Made by a program: the position numbers and the translations under genes | The notes under the pieces: generated by a model | Told to the model about the DNA's origin: nothing | The model's database searches: none | The model's input: only the letters and a program-made list of their open reading frames with translations | Shown here: piece by piece, positions 38,576-48,424 of the stretch | Numbering within the stretch: the stretch's first letter is position 1 | Layout of the letters: the number at the start of each line of letters is the position of its first letter | IMG/VR virus record: IMGVR_UViG_3300012984_000016 | Span: 1 to 64,000 of that record | DNA from: a virus | Direction: 5' to 3' (one strand) | Length of the DNA: 64,000 nt

Positions 38576-39013
38576 TCAGAAGATCCAGAGGAGCAGCAGG
38601 ACGACGACGATGACGACGACGACCGTGCCGAGGATGCCGAGGTTGACCGCACCCTTGTCCTCGACGTACCACTCGTTCGGGGTCTCCGGGTCCTTGGGGT
38701 CAGGCACCACGATGACCTGGGTGTCGGACGGCTTGGTACCGACGACAACCTTGGTCTCCTCCTGCTGGTACACGGGAGTCCTGGCGAAGCCGAGAAGGAT
38801 GCCGAACCACGGGCCGACCTTGCGCTCGGCGATCTGAGCGATGAGGTAGTACACCGCCGTCAGCAGCGCGCCGACGAACAGGATCAGGCCGTTGGCGGCG
38901 TTCTCGTCGATGACGATGTTGAAGTGCGCGGCGAGGTACGCGAGGAGCACGCCCACCACTGCGGGGACCGTGGTGCGGATCTGAGCCACCACCGCGTCGT
39001 TGAACTGGTTCAT
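38576..39013 (-). CDS. holin-like membrane protein
   Basis: 145 residues. Three hydrophobic segments: about 18-30, 42-62 and a C-terminal LGILGTVVVVIVVVLLLLWI. The order (MNQFNDAVVAQIRTTVPAVV, then AAHFNIVIDENAANGLILF) is typical of the actinophage holin family that follows the endolysin. It would make the membrane lesion that lets the lysin out. Confidence 0.65.
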   Translation of the reverse strand: MNQFNDAVVAQIRTTVPAVVGVLLAYLAAHFNIVIDENAANGLILFVGALLTAVYYLIAQIAERKVGPWFGILLGFARTPVYQQEETKVVVGTKPSDTQVIVVPDPKDPETPNEWYVEDKGAVNLGILGTVVVVIVVVLLLLWIF

Positions 39014-39073
39014 GTGCCTCTCCTTCAGATGGGGTTCTGCGTCCCTGTGCGCCGTTTTGGCGGCCGAACAGGC

Positions 39074-39460
39074 TTAGGTTGAGCCCGGAGGCTCGGGAGA
39101 GTCCCCGGGGAGGACCTCGAGATCCTTGGGGACCGTTCCACCCTGGATCTTGATGGCTGCCCGCAGGCGTGCGGCAACAACGATGGCGTTGTTGACAATG
39201 TCACGCAGGCGCTCGTTCTCCGACAGCACCCGGGCGAGTTCCTCGCGGCAGTCTTGGAGCAGGGACTTCTGCCGCTTGATCTCTTCGTCCTGGTCCTCGA
39301 CGATCTGACGGTTGATCTCCTGGGCGCGCGTGTAGGCCCCGGCCTCGACCGAGTCCTCGTTCTGCTTGCGCGACTGGTACGCAGTGAAAACCACACCTGC
39401 CGTGACGACAACAGCCGACACGACAGACGCAGCCCACGGCGTCACATCCCCAGAACTCAT
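39074..39460 (-). CDS. membrane-anchored coiled-coil protein, possible spanin or second holin
   Basis: 128 residues with one N-terminal transmembrane segment (WAASVVSAVVVTAGVVFTAY) followed by a long charged coiled coil (residues 40-95). The TM-plus-coil design resembles inner-membrane spanins or LysZ-type proteins of actinophages. The start overlaps the upstream stop as TAATG. Confidence 0.5.
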   Translation of the reverse strand: MSSGDVTPWAASVVSAVVVTAGVVFTAYQSRKQNEDSVEAGAYTRAQEINRQIVEDQDEEIKRQKSLLQDCREELARVLSENERLRDIVNNAIVVAARLRAAIKIQGGTVPKDLEVLPGDSPEPPGST

Positions 39461-39867
39461 TAGCGTCCCTCAGCCTCCGGCCATCCTGCAACGATCGTGA
39501 GAAGAATCGCACTGAAGAACCACTGCAGCGCCGAAGTCCAGGCGCGGTCGACATCGAACGTGACCCATCCGAAGAAGTACACGCACGACCACCACAGCGA
39601 CATGCCCACCATCAGGGCGAAGCCCCAGGTGTCGCGGCCTGGGGGGATTCGAGCAGAGATGATGCCGCACACCCCCACAGCGACGAAGACCACGCCCCAG
39701 AAGACCAGCGGGGCCCACCCTTCGGCGAGTTGTAGAGCGGGCACCGACTTGGTGGGAGTGAGGATGTTGCCGATGCCGGTGACGATGTACATGATGCCGA
39801 GGAGCAGGAGTACGGTCCCGCGTCGGCCCAGACCCCGTGTAATCCAGTGACTCGCTGCCGTGATCAT
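39460..39867 (-). CDS. four-helix membrane protein
   Basis: 135 residues starting MITAASHWITRGLGRRG, overlapping the previous stop (ATGA). Four hydrophobic segments alternate with short loops (VLLLLGIMYIVTGIGNI; PLVFWGVVFVAVGVCGI; GFALMVGMSLWWSCVYFFGW; near-terminal FSAILLTIVAGW). It is similar in plan to the neighbouring 147-residue protein. Possibly part of lysis timing or superinfection control. Confidence 0.6.
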   Translation of the reverse strand: MITAASHWITRGLGRRGTVLLLLGIMYIVTGIGNILTPTKSVPALQLAEGWAPLVFWGVVFVAVGVCGIISARIPPGRDTWGFALMVGMSLWWSCVYFFGWVTFDVDRAWTSALQWFFSAILLTIVAGWPEAEGR

Positions 39868-40307
39868 GGTCGAGTTCCTCTCGCCAACGACTGAGCCGAA
39901 GCGAAGTGCGACCACGCTACAAAGCAGTAGATCGCCACAGCGGTGGGCGCAGGTGCTGGGGTATGTTGAGCGGAGGATTGGATCCAGGCGAACAAGAACA
40001 TGAACGCCCAGAACAGGTAGAACCCGCTGTTGAGAGCCAGCATGGTTCCGAGGAACATGCGCTTGGCGCGTGAGACCATCAGCCCTGTTCCGAGACAGAT
40101 GATCAGAATCCCCCAGTAGCGGATCGGCATCCAGTCCCTCGCGGCGTCGTATGCAGGTGACACGAACCGCGAGGGACTGAACAGTGCGTACGCGAGCCCG
40201 ATGGCCCACGACAGTGCGATCAGCCCGTTGATGTTCAACCACAGACCGACCGACACGATCTTGTCATTGTGTCGGTCGTTCTGCCACAGCGTTCTGAGAC
40301 TGAGCAC
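39864..40307 (-). CDS. four-helix membrane protein
   Basis: 147 residues, four transmembrane segments (NINGLIALSWAIGLAYALF; WGILIICLGTGLMV; FLGTMLALNSGFYLFWAFM; TAVAIYCFVAWSHFA). Stop and next start overlap. The pair 39460/39864 looks like an ancient duplication by topology, though identity is low. Role in the lysis cassette inferred from position only. Confidence 0.6.
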   Translation of the reverse strand: MLSLRTLWQNDRHNDKIVSVGLWLNINGLIALSWAIGLAYALFSPSRFVSPAYDAARDWMPIRYWGILIICLGTGLMVSRAKRMFLGTMLALNSGFYLFWAFMFLFAWIQSSAQHTPAPAPTAVAIYCFVAWSHFASAQSLARGTRP

Positions 40308-40323
40308 TGGTGTGACCCTTCCG

Positions 40324-41280
40324 TCAGCCGTAGATCCAGGTCATCGGGTTACGGAGACTTCCCCCGTTGTTCCACCCGGGAACCAGGTCACGACGGTCGA
40401 CGTGGGCCACGCGGCCCGTGGATCGCATGTAGCCGATGCCGCCGAAGCGGTGCATGGCCGCGACCCGCTGGTGAGAGATCTCCTGCGGGGTGTCGCAAGC
40501 CGCGCCGATCCGGTGGAGCGAACCGCGTGCCCCGCCGATGCGCGCGTTGTACGAGTCGCACCGGTAGCCGGAGACCGGGACGAACCCGCCCACCGTCTTG
40601 CGGTACACCTCCAGGGAGGAGACCAGGGCGCGACCCACGTGCTTGCCGGAGCCCTTGACGCCCTCGCCAGCGATGCGACGGCACGAGCCGTACACGCCGC
40701 CGCACTTGCAGCGGAACTCGCTGAACGAGAAGTTGGTGCTGAGGGTGCCGCGACCGGCCTTGCGGTTGCGCTCGGACCACAGGAGGGCCTGAGCGGTGAG
40801 CGGGCCGACGAGGCCGTCCACCTTGAGCGCGGTGCCCAGGGCCCAGAAGCCCTGGAAGTCACGAACGGACTGCTTGTAGCGCGCCGCCGTGTTGGTGCGG
40901 AAGCCCAGCCGGTTGAGGATGGTCTTCGCCTGCGAGGCGTTGATGGCAGGCTTGACACCCTTCATCGGGCCGTCGCCGCGCGGCTCCTCAGCGGCCTCAG
41001 CCAGGAAGGACGCGATGTCCTCCAGGCCCTTGGCAGCCTCGGCCTCGTAGTCGATGTCGTCCGGGGCGTCGGCCTCGTGCTCACCGGCCACCTCGACATC
41101 GGCGGTCAGGTCGTCGACGGAGGTGTCCTCCGGCTCGTCCTCGGGCTCCGACGCGGTGCTGCCGTCCTCGTTGAGAACGACCTCAGGGTCGTCGAACTCG
41201 GGCAGGTCGAGCACCCGATCGTTGTCACCGTTGTCAGGTGCTTCGAGCACCTCGACCTCCGGCTCCGGGGTGTCACTCAT
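40324..41280 (-). CDS. endolysin: peptidoglycan-binding plus M15-type peptidase
   Basis: 318 residues. Residues 1-100 are highly acidic and probably disordered. About 112-168 (ASQAKTILNRLGFRTNTAA ... KVDGLVGPLTAQALL) fits a PG_binding_1 fold. The C-terminal half is a Peptidase_M15 domain: FSFSEFRCKCGG, VSGYRCDSYNARIGG, the zinc ligands in SLHRIGAACD and VAHVDRRD. Such enzymes cut peptide cross-links in the wall. The acidic N-terminal extension is unusual for lysins and may regulate activity or export. Confidence 0.8.
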   Translation of the reverse strand: MSDTPEPEVEVLEAPDNGDNDRVLDLPEFDDPEVVLNEDGSTASEPEDEPEDTSVDDLTADVEVAGEHEADAPDDIDYEAEAAKGLEDIASFLAEAAEEPRGDGPMKGVKPAINASQAKTILNRLGFRTNTAARYKQSVRDFQGFWALGTALKVDGLVGPLTAQALLWSERNRKAGRGTLSTNFSFSEFRCKCGGVYGSCRRIAGEGVKGSGKHVGRALVSSLEVYRKTVGGFVPVSGYRCDSYNARIGGARGSLHRIGAACDTPQEISHQRVAAMHRFGGIGYMRSTGRVAHVDRRDLVPGWNNGGSLRNPMTWIYG

Positions 41281-41340
41281 TTGGTACCTCCTGGGGGTTG
41301 TGGCCTTACCTCAAGCATGACTCACGCTTGGGTCAGAACG

Positions 41341-41631
41341 TCACTTCTTCTTAGCAGCAGCCGGTGCGTCGGGCTCAGCAACCAGTTCGAGACCGGGAGC
41401 CTCACCAGGAGCCTCAGGGGCCGGGACAACGACCGGGGGGACCGCAGCCACGCCCACACCGCCCAACTTCTCCTGCATGTCCTGGATGGTCTGCTGCTGC
41501 TGCTTGATGATGTCGTGCGCTTCTTCCATGTTCGCGTCGGCCTGTGCCTTGTCGATGATGAGTTGCGTTTCCAACTCACCGATCCGGGTCTTGAATCGCT
41601 CGACCAACGAGTTGATGTTCAGTTCAGCCAT
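41341..41631 (-). CDS. small coiled-coil protein
   Basis: 96 residues from ATG at 41631, starting MAELNINSLVERFKTRIGEL. A coiled coil to about residue 55 is followed by an Ala/Pro/Val-rich tail ending in AAAKKK. It sits between fibre and lysin genes, a place where small trimerising or chaperone proteins are common. The gap 41281-41340 has a CAAGC/GCTTG stem only. Confidence 0.5.
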   Translation of the reverse strand: MAELNINSLVERFKTRIGELETQLIIDKAQADANMEEAHDIIKQQQQTIQDMQEKLGGVGVAAVPPVVVPAPEAPGEAPGLELVAEPDAPAAAKKK

Positions 41632-41644
41632 GGTGCTCGGACTC

Positions 41645-42265
41645 CTAGGTCTCTGGCGTGGTGTCGGCGAGGAACCTCGCAATTTTCTCGTTCAGCATGA
41701 CGGCCTCACGAATCTCTCGTGAAGTCTCGTTGATGCTGGCCTTCATCGTGGCGTCCTCTGCAGTGATGCCACCCTGGCGGGTGAAGGCAGCGGCCTGGTG
41801 GAGGACCTGATTGGACAAGGTGGGATCGGTGTCAGCGCGAGCAGCAGCCGATGCCGCCTTCCTGAACTCGTACTCGTCAGAATTCGCCAGGTGGTTGTTG
41901 GCCACCTCTTCGGCGAACCCTTCGATGGACTGACCAGGAGCGAACGTGAGCGGCTCCCGGGTCGCGAGCCACTCGGCGTACAGCGCGTTGGCCTCGTCCA
42001 CCTCGAAGTCGTACGGGTGGATGTCGTCACCGACGATGCCTCCCGTGGGTCCTCCGACAGTCTCCTCGAACTCATGGAGGACGATCTCGAGGAGGATGGC
42101 AATCTCCTCGACATCGATCCCGTACTCCAGCGCACGCCACTCCAGGGTGCCGTAGGAGATCAGGTATTGGAACTCGAACCCGTCCTCATCCCGGACACAT
42201 GTGGCATGCCAGGCCAGAGGGTTTTCAACGTCATCGACCATTGAGGTCCAAGTGAAGGTTGTCAT
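41645..42265 (-). CDS. hypothetical protein, tail-fibre neighbour
   Basis: 206 residues starting MTTFTWTSMVDDVENPLAW; the start overlaps the tail-fibre stop (TGATG). Acidic, with EIAILLEIVLHEFEETVGG and a helical Ala-rich C-terminal half. It could be a fibre-assembly protein by location. No family recognised. Confidence 0.5.
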   Translation of the reverse strand: MTTFTWTSMVDDVENPLAWHATCVRDEDGFEFQYLISYGTLEWRALEYGIDVEEIAILLEIVLHEFEETVGGPTGGIVGDDIHPYDFEVDEANALYAEWLATREPLTFAPGQSIEGFAEEVANNHLANSDEYEFRKAASAAARADTDPTLSNQVLHQAAAFTRQGGITAEDATMKASINETSREIREAVMLNEKIARFLADTTPET

Positions 42266-45200
42266 CAGATCTGCCACATCCAAATGATGCTGGTGGGAGA
42301 AGCGGAACCGGTGTCGATGTTCTTCACGCGATGCTGGATCTGGGTGGTGGAGGTGGCAGGTATCCCGCTGATCACATCCTGACCGGTACGGACCGAGCAC
42401 ACAGCCTTCGGGACGGCAGGGAGCGTCGGACCGTAGGTGTACAGCACTGCATTGCTAGCACCAGACGACAGGCTGGCGAAGTTGTACTCGAACCACAGGA
42501 ACAGAGAACGCTGACCGAAGGAGGAAGGCAGTTGGCCGTAGAAGTACATGATCGGCGAGGAGGCGTAGTACCCGATGTCCATCTGCTTGATGGCGTGGAG
42601 GTTGGTGTACTGGCTCTCGATCTGGATGAAGCCGCCGTTGTTGACGTTGCTCCGCTCCGTGGATGACATCCAGATCTGCGGCTGACCCGTGCCGGAAGTG
42701 TTGGTGCGAGCGGGCTCGATGAGCAGGTCGCCGACGCCCGTGGTGCCCGGGCCGGTGGTGCCGGAGATGTAGCCGTCCAACTGGGCCGCGTTGTAGCCAC
42801 GGAACCAGATGGTGTTGACGTACCCGCCTGTGCCGTCGATGAGCACTGCCGCACCAGACGCTGCGGTGCGGAGCATACCGCCTGTGATGACAGCACCGTC
42901 GATGCTGCCGCCAGTGATGTACGAAGCATCCATGCCGGAGGCTGTGATGGTGCCGCTCAACTGGACGTTACCGTACAGGTCGATGTCAAGGCCAGTGATG
43001 CCGCTGTAGTTGTTGTGAGCGTGGATGCCGTTGGCGTCAATAGTAGTGCCACCGTAAACACCGTCACCGACGAAGATGGAACCGGTAGCACCAACGGTGA
43101 TGGTGGCGGCGTTCAGGGTGCCGGTCTTGATTGCTCCGGCGCTGAGGGTGTTGGTGGTGATCCGGTCGCCCGACATCGTGCCGAACTTGATCACGCTGGC
43201 GTCGATGCCGGTGGCGATGATCTTGGCGGTGGTGACTGCACCGTCGGTGAGCATCAGGGACGTGGTGCGCAACTTCACCAGGCAGTCGTCGAAGTACACG
43301 ATGGTGCCCGCTGCGTTGCTGTTCAGCCCCAGGCCGACGCGCAGGTAGCCGACACCCGCAGGGACCGTGGCGTTCCAGTCGACGGACTGGTACGACGTGG
43401 TGGGAGCGAACCAGCCGACCATGCCTGCGTTGATGACCCCGGCGTCTCCCGGATTGAAGTTCGGAGTCGTGCCCCAGTAGGCGAAGATCGCAGCATAGCC
43501 GCTCGCCGCTGAAGCCTTGTGGTAGGTCGAGACTCGCCACTCTTGCCCAGGGGACACCGGGATGGCGTCGGAGTAGATGACCGGGTCGCCAGACGTGCCG
43601 CGAGTGATCTTCAGACAGTTGCCACCACCGTTGCCGTTGGTGGTGTCCAGTGCCCAGGCTCCACCAGTACCGAGGACGATCCAACCAGCAGAGGAGCCCC
43701 AGTTGGCAGGCTTAGTGGGGTCCGCTGCCTGTGCATCTTCGAAGGAGCCGTTAACCAGCGCGCTGTCGGACCAGTTGGCGATGGTCAACTTCTCAGTCGT
43801 GATGGACTTCGAAGCGATGCGACCGGCTGCCAGGGTGCCGGTGGTGATGACCGCCGCGTCCAGGGAGCCGATGATGCCCGACGCAGCGGTGATGGTGCCG
43901 GTGGCCATCTGCGTGGCGGTGATCGTACCCGCTACGATCTTGGCTGCCGTGATGCTGAGTGCAGCGATCTCGTTCGCAGTGACTGCACCAGCGGCGATCT
44001 TCGCAGTGGTGATGGCCCCGGCGATCAACTTCGGAGTCGTGATCGCGTTGTCAGCGATCTCAGTCACGGTGATCGTGTTCGGGAGGATCTCGTCGGGGCG
44101 CGGCGCGTAGGCCGTGACCATGTCGCCGAGTTCGGCCTGGATGTCCGTGACGTTGAACGTGGTGCCGATCGCCGGGTAGGACAGGGCTCCAGACCGGTTC
44201 GTGGTGAGGATCTGGACACCGACGCGGAAGGGGGAGGCGTGGCCGGTGTAGGTGTACACCAGACGGTCCCAGCCGCCCGTACAGGTGATCTCAGAGGCGT
44301 CCACGGTGGGTTCCGCCACCGAGGTGCCCGTACCCGGCGTGAGGCACCGCAGGCCGATCTTCAGGAGCAGTCCAGCCGTGCCCTTGACGTAGGCCGACAC
44401 CGTCACCTTGCTGGACCCCGGCACAGACTCGTTCAGCGGTGCGTAGGCGATGACGCCCTGAGGCACCGTGTTGCTGTTGGTGGTGACCAGGTACGAGTTG
44501 TTGGTCTGGCGACCGGTGGTAGTGTCGTACGTCACGACGCCACCGAAGTACGGAGAGTACGACAGCAGGCCAGCCTTGACGTTCGAGTTGACGACCATGT
44601 TGCCGCCACCGATGGCGACGTTCAGACCAGACGAGCCGACCAGTTGGGTCACCCATGCGCTACCCGACCAGCGGCTCGCACGGTTACCGTTGGCGGTGTC
44701 GTACCACATGTCACCGATGTGGAGGTTGTTCGTGGCAGCCGGAGCGGTGGACTGGTAGTACGTACTGACCGTACCGTTGTCCGTGAGGGCTTCGACCACC
44801 ACGAGGTCGACCTGACAGGTGCCGTCACCTGAGGCGTTGTTCAGGTACATGACCGGCGAGATGAACTTCGTGGAGGAGTGCATCTTGGCCGGGGTCTGGG
44901 CGCTGTTGCCCGTGGGGGTCGCAGTTCCGTTCGGCGAGCCCAGACCCTTGACGTAGGCGGTGAACGTGGTCCACACACCGGTAACCAGCGGGACTGCCGC
45001 CGCTGCGATGTAGTGCTGCGAGGAGATGGTGTTCGAGCCCGTGGCGTTGACGCGGGTGGTCTGGTCAGACCAGCCAGTGAGACCGAGGTACACGTTCTGC
45101 CGAGTACCGAGCGAGTCCGCGACCGTCTGGCGCACACGGAACTTGATCCGGTACAACGTCTCCGGGTCATAGGGGACCAGGTCCTTGCGGTCACCGATGA

Positions 45201-46464
45201 ACGAGTTCGTTGCACTGTGAACGGTGTTGCCGGACAGAGCGTCGGTGACCGTGACGTTGGTCAGGGTGCCAGAGGCGAAGTTCCACCGAGTCGCGTCCTG
45301 ACCCGTGTCGTACAACTTCTGGTTGAGAGAGCCGACGAGGTCAAGCCCGATGTCAGCGAAGGCCGTCTTCGTCATCGAGCCCGACACCTGAGTGGAAGGG
45401 GCTGCAGAGCCGTCCACGTCGCGGGCGATGACCTTGATGTAGTACACCGTGTCGTAGGACAGCGCAGTGGCCGACCCCGGCAGAGTCTTGAGAAGATACG
45501 ACGTGCCGTCGGTGACCGTGCCAACCAGGGTGGCACCGCTGGGAGTGAACCCGGAGGTGGTGGACAGGTGCACGTCGTAGGACACGATGTCAGTAGAGAC
45601 GACCTCGGCCCACTTGATGTAGATGGCACCGATCAGCGACGTGACCGTGACGCCACCTACAGCCGGAGGAGCAGACCCGTCTGAAGCGAAGGTTCCGACA
45701 GCGGTGGACACCGTCGGCGTCGAGGACACCGAGGCGTTCCCCGAGGAGTCGATCGCCCGCACCCGGAAGTACCACGTCGGACCTGCTGCCAGCCCGGTGA
45801 TCGAGGTGATGGTGGCGTTGACCCGCTCGGTGGTCACGCCCGAGGCGAACGTCGACGAGGTGGAGTAGTCGTACTCGTACAGACCCTTGCCGCCGACCAC
45901 GTCGGGCTCGGTGTTCTCGTTCCAACTCAGGGTGATGGAGCCGATGCCCTGCGTCACAGCCACACCCGTGGGTGCTGCCGGGATGGTGGTGTCCGTGGTG
46001 GTGGTGAAGTCCTGCCAGCCCGAGGACGGGAGCGGCGCAGACAGCCTGTTCACGTTGTTGAGGGAGAACACGATGACACCGTAGGTGGCCAGCGGGTCCA
46101 GGCCCTCCACCCGGAGCGTCGTGCTCTGCTGACGGTAAATCTTCGGAGGTTGGTACACACCCGAGATCTTCTTCGCCACGCGAATCTCGTACTGCGAGGC
46201 GGAAGCGTCAGCCGGAGCGGTCCAGGTGATGGTGGCCCACAGGTTGTTCAGGTACGCGCCCGTGGTGATGCCCATCCCTGTGGGCGGGGACACCGGGGCA
46301 GCCAGTACCTGGACCGCGCCAGTGCCGGAGTCGATGGTGACAGTGGTGAAGGTGGCGTTGGCAGGAGTAGAACCGATCACTGCAGGGTTGGAGATGGCCT
46401 GTTCGAGCAGAGCGATGCGTCGCCCTTGCTCGGCGATGTCGTCCATGAACGTCGTGGCAGGCAT
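42265..46464 (-). CDS. tail fibre / central tail protein with fibronectin type III domains
   Basis: 1399 residues from the ATG at 46464 (TAATG overlap). Roughly residues 60-360 hold three FN3-like domains (e.g. SITLSWNENTEPDV, TWYFRVRAIDSSGNAS, YIKVIARDVDGSAAPST). From about 800, short repeats of the form G-x-I-T-A/T-x-K-I-x-A-G (ITTPKLIAGAITTAKIAAG) form a fibre shaft like those of siphophage tip proteins. Carbohydrate-binding-like beta domains lie on either side (NWGSSAGWIVLGTGGAW). The C-terminal part (about 250 residues) may contact the receptor. Confidence 0.75.
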   Translation of the reverse strand: MPATTFMDDIAEQGRRIALLEQAISNPAVIGSTPANATFTTVTIDSGTGAVQVLAAPVSPPTGMGITTGAYLNNLWATITWTAPADASASQYEIRVAKKISGVYQPPKIYRQQSTTLRVEGLDPLATYGVIVFSLNNVNRLSAPLPSSGWQDFTTTTDTTIPAAPTGVAVTQGIGSITLSWNENTEPDVVGGKGLYEYDYSTSSTFASGVTTERVNATITSITGLAAGPTWYFRVRAIDSSGNASVSSTPTVSTAVGTFASDGSAPPAVGGVTVTSLIGAIYIKWAEVVSTDIVSYDVHLSTTSGFTPSGATLVGTVTDGTSYLLKTLPGSATALSYDTVYYIKVIARDVDGSAAPSTQVSGSMTKTAFADIGLDLVGSLNQKLYDTGQDATRWNFASGTLTNVTVTDALSGNTVHSATNSFIGDRKDLVPYDPETLYRIKFRVRQTVADSLGTRQNVYLGLTGWSDQTTRVNATGSNTISSQHYIAAAAVPLVTGVWTTFTAYVKGLGSPNGTATPTGNSAQTPAKMHSSTKFISPVMYLNNASGDGTCQVDLVVVEALTDNGTVSTYYQSTAPAATNNLHIGDMWYDTANGNRASRWSGSAWVTQLVGSSGLNVAIGGGNMVVNSNVKAGLLSYSPYFGGVVTYDTTTGRQTNNSYLVTTNSNTVPQGVIAYAPLNESVPGSSKVTVSAYVKGTAGLLLKIGLRCLTPGTGTSVAEPTVDASEITCTGGWDRLVYTYTGHASPFRVGVQILTTNRSGALSYPAIGTTFNVTDIQAELGDMVTAYAPRPDEILPNTITVTEIADNAITTPKLIAGAITTAKIAAGAVTANEIAALSITAAKIVAGTITATQMATGTITAASGIIGSLDAAVITTGTLAAGRIASKSITTEKLTIANWSDSALVNGSFEDAQAADPTKPANWGSSAGWIVLGTGGAWALDTTNGNGGGNCLKITRGTSGDPVIYSDAIPVSPGQEWRVSTYHKASAASGYAAIFAYWGTTPNFNPGDAGVINAGMVGWFAPTTSYQSVDWNATVPAGVGYLRVGLGLNSNAAGTIVYFDDCLVKLRTTSLMLTDGAVTTAKIIATGIDASVIKFGTMSGDRITTNTLSAGAIKTGTLNAATITVGATGSIFVGDGVYGGTTIDANGIHAHNNYSGITGLDIDLYGNVQLSGTITASGMDASYITGGSIDGAVITGGMLRTAASGAAVLIDGTGGYVNTIWFRGYNAAQLDGYISGTTGPGTTGVGDLLIEPARTNTSGTGQPQIWMSSTERSNVNNGGFIQIESQYTNLHAIKQMDIGYYASSPIMYFYGQLPSSFGQRSLFLWFEYNFASLSSGASNAVLYTYGPTLPAVPKAVCSVRTGQDVISGIPATSTTQIQHRVKNIDTGSASPTSIIWMWQI

Positions 46465-47510
46465 TACACGAACTCCAACTTCATGTTGCCGGGACCGGGC
46501 AGCCACTCCACGGCCTTGATCCGGTAGTTGCCCTCGAACTGGTCACGACCGTTGTGGATGCTCACAGGAAGAGTGTCCCCCGGCTGGACCACCCCGAGCA
46601 GAAGACGGTCGGGCACCTCGATTGCAGTAAGGGTCACGTCCTTCTTGACAGTGCCGCGCTCCGAGGTCTCCTTCTGAGCCCGCTGGAGCAGCATGTTCAC
46701 GTCGTTCTCACCGGAGATGGAGACGATGTCCTCCCACTGTCCGAACTCCGCGACCGATGCCGAGTTGGTGGCGTTGTTCTCGAACTTGATGTCACCGTTC
46801 GCGCCGCCCGTGGCGTACACCCGGTTGGCCATGTCCCCGGCATCCTCGGTGGTGCCGTAGTCCGTGACGTTGACACCGTACTCCATGAGGAGGTTCGAGC
46901 GGGTGGTGCCCCTGCGGGGGTAGTACATCTTGAACTGGCGGAGCCCGGTGCCGTCGAAGATGACATCGATGTCGAAGCCGGTGGGGTTGCCAGCCGCGTC
47001 GGCCACCGTCTGGAACTCCTGGAGGATCTCGAGCACGTTCTTGTGCTCGTCCCTCTTGTACTCTCGGGAGCGGATGACTCCAGACGGAGTGTAGGACCCC
47101 AGGACGATGCCCCAGTCCCGCGCCACCGGAGTCTGAGCCGCTTGCACCACGGCTCCGGCGATCTGCATCTGCTCGATTGAGGTGTACGTCTGCGTGGCGT
47201 TGAGGATGAACCGTGCGTTGAAGTACTCCAGCAGCCCGGGGCACTCGAAGTCCACCGTGCGCGGATTGTTCTTCGTGGAGCGGTGGAAGGCCCAGTGCAT
47301 GAGCGAGTTGTTCACCCACAGTTGCACCTCGTTCTTGTGCATCAGCGGGGCGACCACCTGCGGGTCGTTCTGGTTCATGGTGTACGAGATGGACCCAGGG
47401 TTGTTGAGTTCCCACCGGGCCTTCTTCAGTACAGCGTTCTTGAGGGTGTCAGCCTGTGACACTCCAGTCCGACTGACGACCTCAAGCCGGTACTCGATGG
47501 GCGTAGGCAT
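46464..47510 (-). CDS. minor tail protein, siphovirus Gp37-like (tail hub)
   Basis: 348 residues starting MPTPIEYRLEVVSRTGVSQ. The segments ARWELNNPGSISYTMNQNDP, NEVQLWVNNSLMHWAFHR and VDFECPGLLEYFNARFI match the Sipho_Gp37 family of actinophages, thought to be baseplate-hub proteins (gp27/Tal-like). Its place between the distal tail and fibre genes agrees. Confidence 0.75.
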   Translation of the reverse strand: MPTPIEYRLEVVSRTGVSQADTLKNAVLKKARWELNNPGSISYTMNQNDPQVVAPLMHKNEVQLWVNNSLMHWAFHRSTKNNPRTVDFECPGLLEYFNARFILNATQTYTSIEQMQIAGAVVQAAQTPVARDWGIVLGSYTPSGVIRSREYKRDEHKNVLEILQEFQTVADAAGNPTGFDIDVIFDGTGLRQFKMYYPRRGTTRSNLLMEYGVNVTDYGTTEDAGDMANRVYATGGANGDIKFENNATNSASVAEFGQWEDIVSISGENDVNMLLQRAQKETSERGTVKKDVTLTAIEVPDRLLLGVVQPGDTLPVSIHNGRDQFEGNYRIKAVEWLPGPGNMKLEFV

Positions 47511-48421
47511 TAGTGGATCCAGGCGGCGCGGTGCGTGATGGAGTAGAGAGCAGCCGAGCCGACCGCTCCGGCGTCACGGGTGAACTGCACCGTGTTCGAC
47601 CCAGGGGTCAGCGACCACCACTGGCTGTCAGAGCGGCGGTAGGAGTAGATGGGAGCACCGTTGAGCAGCATGGTGCGCAGGCCGAAGTCGATGACCAGGG
47701 TCTGAGCCGCTGACACGTTGCCGGTCAGACGGATCGCTCGGCCCGCCATGACGGTGTCGTCGAGGTTGGGTGCCGACACCAAGGTGATGATGCCGTTGTT
47801 GAACGGGCCGGTGATGGAGATGAGCGGCTCGGTCAGGAAGTCACCACCGACAGTGAAGGTTGATCCGCCTGTGGTGGCTGAGGTCGCGATGGACCCGTTG
47901 GTGACCGTCGGGGTGAAGGTGTAGTGGCGGGGGTCCGCAGCGACGAACTGGACCGATGCCTGACCCAGACCGTGAGCCAGTTCGTAGTTCGTCGGCAGGA
48001 CCAACTTGCGCGGGCGGCAGTAGATATACTTCTTGATGGAGCCGCCCGTACGCGGGCGCTGCCACACCATCGGCACCTCGGCCTGACGAGGACGGAACAC
48101 CGGGGCGAGGTCGTGGATCGCGGTCTCGGCTGCTGCAAAGCCAGCGGTGTCGATCTTGATGGTGGCGTTCATGACGCGCGGGCCCATCAGGTCGATGCCG
48201 GGGACGACGCCGTGCCGGTCCTGGCGGTCCAGGTCGTTGGCCCGGATGTCAGGGATGCCGTACAGGCCGTCCCACTGCTCGACGATGTACTTCGTGCCCG
48301 AGCCCAGCAGCAGCGCGCTGTACTCGTACATGTAGTCACCAGTGACGAGATCACCAGCAGCCATGTCAACCACCAACCCTGCTGTTGCGTGTGACAGCCA
48401 GCGCCACCCTGTGATCGGCAT
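47510..48421 (-). CDS. distal tail protein (Dit-like)
   Basis: 303 residues directly after the tape-measure gene, as Dit proteins nearly always are. YEYSALLLGSGTKYIVEQW and the C-terminal galectin-like region (STFTVGGDFLTEPLISITG, WWSLTPGSNTVQFTRD) fit the family. The ATG at 48421 is used here; an internal ATG at residue 20 (MAAGDLVTG) is an alternative. Forms the ring that links tail tube to hub. Confidence 0.75.
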   Translation of the reverse strand: MPITGWRWLSHATAGLVVDMAAGDLVTGDYMYEYSALLLGSGTKYIVEQWDGLYGIPDIRANDLDRQDRHGVVPGIDLMGPRVMNATIKIDTAGFAAAETAIHDLAPVFRPRQAEVPMVWQRPRTGGSIKKYIYCRPRKLVLPTNYELAHGLGQASVQFVAADPRHYTFTPTVTNGSIATSATTGGSTFTVGGDFLTEPLISITGPFNNGIITLVSAPNLDDTVMAGRAIRLTGNVSAAQTLVIDFGLRTMLLNGAPIYSYRRSDSQWWSLTPGSNTVQFTRDAGAVGSAALYSITHRAAWIH

Positions 48422-48424
48422 TCA

